From Epidermidibacterium keratini (lineage in GTDB: Bacteria > Actinomycetota > Actinomycetes > Mycobacteriales > Antricoccaceae): a DNA stretch of 64,000 nt. Every line of letters starts with the position of its first letter. The first letter of the stretch is position 1. Positions 58,109-64,000 of the stretch are shown here, one piece after another. Position numbers and translations under genes: made by a program. The stretch covers positions 2,936,067-3,000,066 of the forward strand of contig NZ_CP047156.1 of the NCBI RefSeq assembly GCF_009834025.1, given 5' to 3'. Under the pieces are notes generated by a model. It worked only from the letters and a program-made list of their open reading frames with translations. It did no database searches and was not told the DNA's origin.

Positions 58109-58972
58109 ATGCCGATCGGCTCGCTCATCCGGCGCGCCCGCAGACGCATGATCGAGATCAAGACCGACGAGCAGCTTGCCCTGATGCGGGCGGCCGGGCT
58201 CGTCGTCGCCTCGGCGCTCGATGAGGTTCAGGCACGGGTTGCTCCCGGCGTGTCGACCGCGGAGCTGGACGCGATCGCCGAGCAGGTGATCCGTGACCAC
58301 GGCGCCGTACCGTCGTTCCTGGGCTATCACGGCTTTACCGGCTCGATCTGCGCGTCGGTGGGAGCCGAAGTGGTGCATGGCATCCCGCGTCCGGACCGGG
58401 TGCTTGCCGAGGGTGAGCTGATCTCGGTCGACTGCGGCGCGATCCTCGATGACTGGCACGGGGACTCGGCGCGCACTCTGCCGGTCGGCGAGATCACCGA
58501 CGCCCAGCGGGCTCTGCTGACGGTCACCGAGAACAGCATGTGGGCCGGCATCGCCGCGGGTGCCGCTGGTGGCCGGCTCAGCGACATCTCGCACGCCGTC
58601 GAGTCCTCGATCGAGGCGGCCGCCGCTCGCGACGGTGTCGACTACGGCATCGTGGAGATGTACGGCGGCCACGGGATCGGCACCGCGATGCACCAGGACC
58701 CGCACATCCTCAACTACGGCAAGCCCGGCCGCGGTCCCCGGCTGGAGCCCGGCATGGCACTGGCGATCGAGCCGATGGTGACCCTGGGCTCGGCCGAGGT
58801 TGACGAGCTAGCCGATGGGTGGACGGTCGTCACCCGCGACGGCTCCGATGCGGCTCACTTCGAGCACACCTACGCGATCACCACGACCGGGCCCTGGGTG
58901 CTGACGGCACGTGACGGGGGAGCGGCCGGTCTCGCGCCGTACGGCGTACACCTCAGCGAGCTCGCCTCGTAA
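58109..58972 (+). CDS. map: Methionine aminopeptidase, type I
   Basis: A 287-residue MetAP that removes initiator Met. Metal ligands are in SVDCGAILDDWHGDSART (two Asp), GHGIGTAMHQDPHI (His), IEPMVTLG (Glu) and HFEHTYAIT (Glu). Start 58109 gives a short basic extension (RRARRR) before the common MIEIKTDEQLALM; an internal ATG at 58148 is the alternative. Here the usual next genes (infA, rpmJ, rpsM, rpsK, rpsD, rpoA, rplQ) do not follow. Confidence 0.95.
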   Translation: MPIGSLIRRARRRMIEIKTDEQLALMRAAGLVVASALDEVQARVAPGVSTAELDAIAEQVIRDHGAVPSFLGYHGFTGSICASVGAEVVHGIPRPDRVLAEGELISVDCGAILDDWHGDSARTLPVGEITDAQRALLTVTENSMWAGIAAGAAGGRLSDISHAVESSIEAAAARDGVDYGIVEMYGGHGIGTAMHQDPHILNYGKPGRGPRLEPGMALAIEPMVTLGSAEVDELADGWTVVTRDGSDAAHFEHTYAITTTGPWVLTARDGGAAGLAPYGVHLSELAS

Positions 58973-59068
58973 CTGGCGGGCTCTCTGGGGTAAGAAATCA
59001 CGCCTCGAGGATGCGAGCGCGGACGGCCGTCGTGATCGTGCGTTGATTGCGGTCACTAGGGTGGGGAA

Positions 59069-59842
59069 GTGACGTTTGCCGATGCCGTACTCATCATGCT
59101 GGCAGGGCTCGGCGCGGGAACGATCAACACCATCGTCGGATCAGGATCGCTGATCACCTTCCCGACCCTGCTGCTGCTCGGCTTCCCGCCGATCACCGCC
59201 AACGTCTCCAACAACATCGGAATGGTCGCCGGTGGCCTCAGCGGGTCGTGGGGCTATCGCTCTGAGCTCACCGGCGCCCGCTCGATGCTGCTGCGCCTGG
59301 CACCCATGTCGTTGATCGGCGGTGTAACGGGCGCGCTGCTGCTGCTCGTGCTGCCCGCCGAAGCGTTCTCGGCGATCGTGCCCGTGCTGATCGGGTTCGG
59401 TCTGTTGATGGTGATCTTCGGTCCTCGCCTGCAAGCCTGGGCGGCCCGGCGACACCACGAGACCGGGACCCGGCCGCGCTGGCAGCAGCCGGTGCTGCAG
59501 GGCGGCGTACTCGTCACCGGGGCGTACGGCGGCTACTTCGGCGCCGCGCAAGGCGTGATCTTGATGGGACTGCTGGGCACCCTGGCCGCTGGGTCGCTGC
59601 AGAAGCTCAACGCGATAAAGAACATTCTGGCCCTGATCGTCAACGCCGTGGCCGCGGTGGTGTTCCTGATCTTCGCCCGCGAGCAGATCAACTGGCTGCT
59701 CGTGCTGCTGATCAGCGCCGGCGCTCTGCTGGGCGGCTTCGTGGGTGCGTCGGTGGGCAAGCGTCTAGCGCCGAACGTGTTGCGTGCGGTGATCATCGTC
59801 GTCGGAATCGTCGGCATCGTGAAGATCGTCTGGTTTCCCTAG
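59069..59842 (+). CDS. TauE/SafE-type sulfite/organic anion permease
   Basis: A 257-residue polytopic protein with about eight spans. TauE/SafE signatures: GLGAGTINTIVGSGSLITFP, FPPITANVSNNIGMVAGGLS, and in the second half GAYGGYFGAAQGVILMGLLG and KLNAIKNILALIVNAVAAVV. The family exports sulfite, sulfoacetate or related anions; the substrate here is unknown. GTG 59069 is preceded by TAGGGT with exactly six bases between. Confidence 0.9.
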   Translation: MTFADAVLIMLAGLGAGTINTIVGSGSLITFPTLLLLGFPPITANVSNNIGMVAGGLSGSWGYRSELTGARSMLLRLAPMSLIGGVTGALLLLVLPAEAFSAIVPVLIGFGLLMVIFGPRLQAWAARRHHETGTRPRWQQPVLQGGVLVTGAYGGYFGAAQGVILMGLLGTLAAGSLQKLNAIKNILALIVNAVAAVVFLIFAREQINWLLVLLISAGALLGGFVGASVGKRLAPNVLRAVIIVVGIVGIVKIVWFP

Positions 59843-59850
59843 CCCGCGAC

Positions 59851-59905
59851 CTGCGGTGGGAGCTGACACGCTAATCCGCAGATAGCGTGTCAGATTCCGC
59901 CGCAG
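59851..59905. repeat. CTGCGGTG-ended palindrome, copy 6 (core D)
   Basis: A 23-bp stem (59851-59873 with 59883-59905) with one mismatch and two wobbles around a 9-base loop. The inner core is GCTGACACGCTA. It follows the permease stop by nine bases. Confidence 0.8.
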
Positions 59906-59938
59906 ATGGGGCGCCCGGGCCGAAGAGCGGAAACAGAC

Positions 59939-59982
59939 GCGTAACGCGAACCCGTTGTGCCGCGTAACACGGCGGGCATATC
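59939..59982 (+). promoter_or_regulatory. Possible amine-oxidase promoter with GCGTAAC direct repeats
   Basis: GCGTAAC occurs at 59939-59945 and 59962-59968, 23 bases apart. TTGTGC (59955-59960) with CATATC (59977-59982) could be a weak promoter. Regulator-binding direct repeats are a guess. Confidence 0.3.
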
Positions 59983-60006
59983 GTCCTCTAAATAAAGCGG
60001 TGCACC

Positions 60007-60070
60007 CGTCGCGCCGTTACCCCCGGCGCTTCCGTCGCGCCGCCACGAGTACGGCGCATCCCTCGCGCCG
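60007..60070 (+). repeat. Tandem hairpin-forming repeats in the amine-oxidase leader
   Basis: TCGCGCCG recurs at 60009, 60035 and 60063. The first two are each followed by CGGCGC, making two consecutive hairpins GCGCCG-N7-CGGCGC (60011-60029) and GCGCCG-N9-CGGCGC (60037-60057). The third copy runs into the ribosome-binding site GGAGGA. This may be a leader structure that controls translation. Confidence 0.55.
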
Positions 60071-60087
60071 GCAGGAGGACTCTCGCT

Positions 60088-62097
60088 ATGACGGCAACCA
60101 AGGACGCTCCAGATATCACGGTCAACAAGACCCACCCCCTCGAGCCGCTCTCCCGGGAGGAAGTCAGCGCGGCGTCGGCCATCATCAAGGCTGCGCCGCA
60201 GTGGAACGACGAATGCCGGTTCGTCTACCTCGAGTTGGACGAGCCCGACAAGGCACTCGTGACCAGCTGGCAGCCCGGCGACGAGTGGGACCGGTGCGCC
60301 TCGGCACTGCTGCGCGACCGCAAGAACCGGGCGACCTACGAGGTTGTCGCATCGCTCGACGCCGGCGAGGTCGTCTCCTGGGACACCGTCGAGGGCGTGC
60401 AGCCGCCGATGATGTTTGAGGAGTTCATGGCGTGCGAGGAAGCGGTGCGCGGTGACGAGCGCTGGCAGGAAGCGCTGCGTAAGCGCGGCGTTGAAGACTT
60501 CGCCCTGACCATGATCGACCCGTGGGCCGCTGGTTACACCAGCCCCGAGGACGACCCGGGCAAGCGGCGCATCGCCCGCCCGCTGACCTTCGTGCGCACC
60601 AGCGAGCACGACAACGGATACGCGCGTCCGGTCGAAGGCCTCATCGTCACGGTCGACCTCGACGAGATGAAGGTTGTCGATGTCGTCGACCACGGCGTCG
60701 TACCCCTGCCGAGCCAGCCGGGAAACTACTACTCCGACATGGTCTTCGACGAGGGCAACGTGCCGGCGTTCACCAAGGAACGCGAGGCGCTCAAGCCGCT
60801 GGAGATCACCCAGCCGCAGGGCCCGTCGTTCACCGTCGAGGGACACAAGATCACGTGGTCTAACTGGCAGCTGCGCCTCGGCTACACCCCGCGCGAGGGG
60901 CTGGTCATCTACGACGTCGCCTACAACGACAAGGGCACGCTGCGGCCGGTGCTCTATCGCGCCTCGCTGTCGGAGATGTACGTGCCGTACGGCGACCCCA
61001 ACCCCACGCACTGGAACAAGAACGTCTTCGACGAGGGCGAATATGGGCTGGGGTGGCTAGCAAACTCGCTCGAGCTGGGCTGCGACTGCCTTGGCGAGAT
61101 CACCTATCTCGATGCTGTCGTCAACGACCAGGACGGCAACCCGATGGTCATGAAGAATGCCATCTGCATGCACGAGGAGGACTACTCGATCGGCTGGAAG
61201 CACACCGACTTCCGTACCGAGCGCTCGCAGATGCAGCGCAACCGCCGGTTCGTCGTCTCCTTCATCGCCACCGTCGGCAACTACGAGTACTGCTTCTACT
61301 GGAACTTCTACCTCGACGGCTCGATCGAGTTCGAGATCAAGCTGACCGGCATCCTGTCGACCGGAGCCATCGAGCCGGGCACCAAGCCGGAGTTCGGCAC
61401 CGTCGTGGCACCCGGCCTCTACGGCCCGAACCACGAGCACTACTTCAGCGTTCGGATGGACATGCGCGTCGACGGCGACCGCAACAACCTCTTTGAGGTC
61501 GACTCTGTCTCGGCTGCGCCTGGCCCGGACAATCCTCACAACAATGCCTGGCGTGCAGTCAAAACTCAGCTGTCGAGTGAGTCGGAGGCTCAGCGGCTGC
61601 CGAACTCGCTAGCGGCTCGCACGTGGCTCATCACCAGCGCAGACCAGACCTCGCCACTGGGCGAGCCGACCGGCTACAAGCTCGAGCCGGGTTCCTACTC
61701 CGCGCCGCTGTGGCAGGAAGGGTCCGAGCAGGCCGCGCGCGGTGGGTTTGCGACCAAGCAGCTCTGGGGTACGGCGTACGACCGCAGCCAGCGCTACGCC
61801 GCCGGCCAGTACGTCGCACAGAACCCAGGCGGAGACGGCCTTCCGGCGTACGTCGCGGGGGACCGCTCGCTCGTCGACTCCGACCTCGTCGTCTGGTACA
61901 CGATGGGTGCGCACCACGTCGTTCGGCCTGAGGATTGGCCGGTCATGCCTGCCTCGAAGGTCGCGGTGCATCTGAAGCCGTTCGGGTTCTTCGATGGAAA
62001 CCCGATGCTGGACCTGCCGGTGCAGCAGTCCTGTCACGGTGCCGAGGGCCAGGCTCAGGGATCCTGCGGATGTGAAGGCCACGGGGATGGCCACTGA
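60088..62097 (+). CDS. Copper amine oxidase (primary-amine oxidase)
   Basis: A 669-residue quinoprotein amine oxidase that oxidises primary amines to aldehyde, ammonia and H2O2. Tyr399 in VGNYEYCF is the precursor of the topaquinone cofactor. Cu ligands are His449 and His451 (NHEHYFS) and His609 or His610 in AHHVVRPEDWPVMP. The catalytic base Asp is in NVFDEGEYGLGWLANSLELG. The final 24 residues are Cys- and His-rich (SCGCEGHGDGH), which may help hold copper. No signal peptide. ATG after GGAGGA; the end overlaps the permease gene by 11 bases. Confidence 0.93.
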   Translation: MTATKDAPDITVNKTHPLEPLSREEVSAASAIIKAAPQWNDECRFVYLELDEPDKALVTSWQPGDEWDRCASALLRDRKNRATYEVVASLDAGEVVSWDTVEGVQPPMMFEEFMACEEAVRGDERWQEALRKRGVEDFALTMIDPWAAGYTSPEDDPGKRRIARPLTFVRTSEHDNGYARPVEGLIVTVDLDEMKVVDVVDHGVVPLPSQPGNYYSDMVFDEGNVPAFTKEREALKPLEITQPQGPSFTVEGHKITWSNWQLRLGYTPREGLVIYDVAYNDKGTLRPVLYRASLSEMYVPYGDPNPTHWNKNVFDEGEYGLGWLANSLELGCDCLGEITYLDAVVNDQDGNPMVMKNAICMHEEDYSIGWKHTDFRTERSQMQRNRRFVVSFIATVGNYEYCFYWNFYLDGSIEFEIKLTGILSTGAIEPGTKPEFGTVVAPGLYGPNHEHYFSVRMDMRVDGDRNNLFEVDSVSAAPGPDNPHNNAWRAVKTQLSSESEAQRLPNSLAARTWLITSADQTSPLGEPTGYKLEPGSYSAPLWQEGSEQAARGGFATKQLWGTAYDRSQRYAAGQYVAQNPGGDGLPAYVAGDRSLVDSDLVVWYTMGAHHVVRPEDWPVMPASKVAVHLKPFGFFDGNPMLDLPVQQSCHGAEGQAQGSCGCEGHGDGH

Positions 62098-63511
62098 TGA
62101 GCTTGATCCGCCACGTGCCACCGACGCGGTAGCAGGCGACGGCCAGGAGCTATCGGCTCACGGCCTGCACGCCAACACCCTCAGCACCTACGAGCTGCTT
62201 GCCCAGTCGGTCGCCGGCATCGCGCCCAGCGCGGTGATGGCGACCGGGCCGGCGCTGGTCGCCCTCGGCGCGGGCGACTCGGTGCTCTACTCCTACATCG
62301 CCTCGACGATCGTGATGGTGCTCGTTGGCTGGTGCATCTCGCAGTTCGCCAAACGCGAGGGCGAGGACGGCACGCTGCTGACGTATGTGCGCCGCGCGTT
62401 CGGACCGGCCGCCGGGTTCGTCAGTGCCGTGGCGCTCTGTTTCGGCTACCTGTGCATCGCGATTGCCTGTGTGGCAGGCATTGTCATGTATGCGGCGCCG
62501 CTGCTTGCTCTCGTCGGCATCTCCGACGGGACGGCGTACGCCGTCATCCTCGCGGCGGTCGTCATGGTGCTGGCCATCTACACGATGATCCGCGGCGTGC
62601 ACCTTTCGACGCGCATCGGGATGGCTCTGGAAGTGCTGTCGATCCTGGCGATCCTCGCCGTACTCGTTGCGGTGCTGGCAAAGTTCGGCCTCAACGCCGC
62701 GCCGCTGGAACCGTCAGACCTTGGCATCAGTGGCGTCACAGGCGGAATGGTGCTGGCGATCCTGGGCTACGTCGGGTTCGAGTCGGCCGCCAACCTTGGC
62801 ACGGAGGCCAAGGACCAAGCCCATTCCGTGCCACGTGCCGTGATCGGCAGCGCTCTCGTGGTGGGCCTGCTCTATCTCTTCAGCGCGTACGCCGAGCTGC
62901 TCGGCTTCGGCGGTGGCGCTGGTCTGTCGGCGAGCACTGCACCGCTGAACGACCTCGCCACGAACGCCGGCGTCTCGCCGCTGGGCTACTTGGTCGATGT
63001 CGGTGCGGTGGCGTCGTTCTTCGCCTGTATCACCGGATCGTTGAACGCGGCGAGCCGGCTGACCTTCCAGATCGCCGAGGAGGGCTTCTTGCCGACCTCC
63101 TTTGGCAGAGCCCATCCAGAGCACATGACACCGCATCGCTCGATCGTGCTGCTCGGCGCGATTGCCGCTGTGCTGGCGATTGTCACCCTTCCCTGGCTGG
63201 GCCCGCTGCAGGTCTTCGGGGTGTTCGGCACCATCGGCACCTACGGCTACATGGTGTCCTACATCCTGGTCTCGTTTGGCGTGATCCGCTATCTCGCGCA
63301 GCGCCGCGCCAACCTAGTGTTGCCTGCGGTCATTGGCATCGTCGCCGGCGGTGCCTTGATCTTTGTGCTCGTGCGCAACGTATATCCGGCGCCGGCGTTT
63401 CCGTTCAACGTGCTGCCGTGGATCTTCCTCGCGTTCTTGATGATCACGGCCGCGTGGTACGTCGTAGGTGCGCGACGCGGGTCGAAGGAGGTCGGCACGC
63501 ACATCACCTAG
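62087..63511 (+). CDS. APC-superfamily amine/amino acid permease
   Basis: A 474-residue permease with about twelve spans. The first has SVAGIAPSAVMATGPALVAL, an early-helix motif of the APC group, and later GYVGFESAANLGTEAKDQAH and FFACITGSLNAASRLTFQIA. It overlaps the amine oxidase by 11 bases and so probably imports the amine that enzyme oxidises. ATG 62087 is chosen; the longer reading from 61994 lies inside the oxidase and is unrelated. Confidence 0.88.
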   Translation: MATDELDPPRATDAVAGDGQELSAHGLHANTLSTYELLAQSVAGIAPSAVMATGPALVALGAGDSVLYSYIASTIVMVLVGWCISQFAKREGEDGTLLTYVRRAFGPAAGFVSAVALCFGYLCIAIACVAGIVMYAAPLLALVGISDGTAYAVILAAVVMVLAIYTMIRGVHLSTRIGMALEVLSILAILAVLVAVLAKFGLNAAPLEPSDLGISGVTGGMVLAILGYVGFESAANLGTEAKDQAHSVPRAVIGSALVVGLLYLFSAYAELLGFGGGAGLSASTAPLNDLATNAGVSPLGYLVDVGAVASFFACITGSLNAASRLTFQIAEEGFLPTSFGRAHPEHMTPHRSIVLLGAIAAVLAIVTLPWLGPLQVFGVFGTIGTYGYMVSYILVSFGVIRYLAQRRANLVLPAVIGIVAGGALIFVLVRNVYPAPAFPFNVLPWIFLAFLMITAAWYVVGARRGSKEVGTHIT

Positions 63512-63611
63512 GCGCGCCGGCTGCACCGACGGAGAATCGGACGAATCGCTGGCGATCTAGCTGGGTACGAAGCCTGTCATCCAAGACGGTTACTACCCGG
63601 TGGTGATTTGC

Positions 63612-64000
63612 ATGAGCACGTCCGTGGCCGACTATCTGCTCGACCGGCTTCGTGCCTGGCGAGTCGACCAGGTATTCGGCTATCCCGGCGATGGCATCAA
63701 CGGAATCATCGGCGCCTTCGGTCGAGCCGATAACGACCCGAAGTTCATCCAGTCGCGCCATGAGGAGATGAGTGCCTTCGAGGCCGTCGGCTACGCGAAG
63801 TTCAGCGGCAACCTGGGCGTCTGTCTGGCTACATCGGGTCCTGGGGCGATCCACCTGCTCAATGGGTTGTACGACGCGAAGCTCGACCACGTCCCGATCC
63901 TGGCCATCGTCGGGCAGACTGACCGCTCGGCGATGGGTGGCAGCTATCAGCAGGAGGTGGACCTGCATTCGCTGTTCAAGGATGTTGCCAGCGACTACGT
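63612..64000 (+). CDS. Thiamine-diphosphate enzyme, N-terminal part (pyruvate oxidase/acetolactate synthase type)
   Basis: The first 129 codons of a ThDP-dependent enzyme cut by the window end. The PYR domain is evident: VADYLLDRLRAWRVDQVFGY, PGDGINGIIGAFGRA, the cofactor-activating Glu in RHEEMSAFEAVGYAKF, and LATSGPGAIHLLNGLYDAKL. The close match to the PGDGINGI form suggests a pyruvate oxidase/PoxB-like or related enzyme rather than housekeeping IlvB. Start ATG 63612; no obvious ribosome-binding site. Confidence 0.85.
   Translation, partial: MSTSVADYLLDRLRAWRVDQVFGYPGDGINGIIGAFGRADNDPKFIQSRHEEMSAFEAVGYAKFSGNLGVCLATSGPGAIHLLNGLYDAKLDHVPILAIVGQTDRSAMGGSYQQEVDLHSLFKDVASDY

Overview
The window is high-GC, gene-dense chromosomal DNA from an actinobacterium. 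The evidence is the GC-rich codon use, an MptB-type polyprenol-phosphomannose mannosyltransferase, a short Z-prenyl diphosphate synthase beside a DUF255 gene and a hemolysin III gene (the order I remember as Rv1084-Rv1085c-Rv1086 in M. tuberculosis), GlnR-like boxes with an NnaR-type regulator, an LPYTG surface protein, and many starts that look leaderless. I cannot name a genus.

Layout. 1-5.6 kb: DUF255 thioredoxin-fold protein, Ser/Thr kinase, hemolysin III homologue, Z-prenyl synthase and a small membrane protein. 5.6-10.3 kb: str operon (rpsL-rpsG-fusA-tuf) with its promoter, leader and terminator. 10.4-13.1 kb: mannosyltransferase and a haem aldoxime dehydratase. 13.1-19.1 kb: a complete fructose PTS (ptsP divergent from fruR-fruK-fruA-ptsH). 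19.1-26.6 kb: single genes (amidohydrolase, chromate transporter, enoyl-CoA hydratase, ArsR/SRPBCC pair, PaiB-like, GNAT, P450, sirtuin). 26.8-37.5 kb: nitrate/nitrite assimilation in one chain of overlapping genes (narK, nasA-type reductase, flavoprotein, nirB, nirD, cobA, nnaR-like, cbiX-like). 37.5-45.4 kb: envelope and accessory genes (LPXTG protein, LysR/EamA pair, large exported membrane protein, GT2, AbiEi-like protein). 45.4-59 kb: S10-spc ribosomal operon through secY-adk-map. 59-64 kb: TauE/SafE permease, copper amine oxidase, APC permease and the start of a ThDP enzyme.

How the parts work together. NarK imports nitrate, the NasA-type enzyme and its flavoprotein reduce it to nitrite, and NirBD reduces nitrite to ammonium using sirohaem. 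CobA and the CbiX-like chelatase supply two of the three sirohaem steps, and the NnaR-like protein probably regulates the set with GlnR. The PTS block holds every protein needed to take up fructose and make fructose-1,6-bisphosphate. The amine oxidase and its overlapping permease form an amine-use unit.

Most notable structure outside the genes: (i) a family of long intergenic palindromes with shared CTGCGGTG/CACCGCAG ends and different cores, three of which (one a half copy plus its full neighbour) bracket the AbiEi-like gene; (ii) a 28-nt element shared, with two differences, by the leaders of the rpsL and rpsJ operons; (iii) mini-ORFs that stop-start couple ribosomal genes, two of which echo the beginning or the end of rplX, plus an echo of the fusA 3' end after fusA; (iv) many TANNNT hexamers exactly six bases before start codons; (v) a divergent fruR/ptsP promoter whose two -35 boxes share one palindrome. 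I saw no tRNA, rRNA, CRISPR array, transposase or phage gene.
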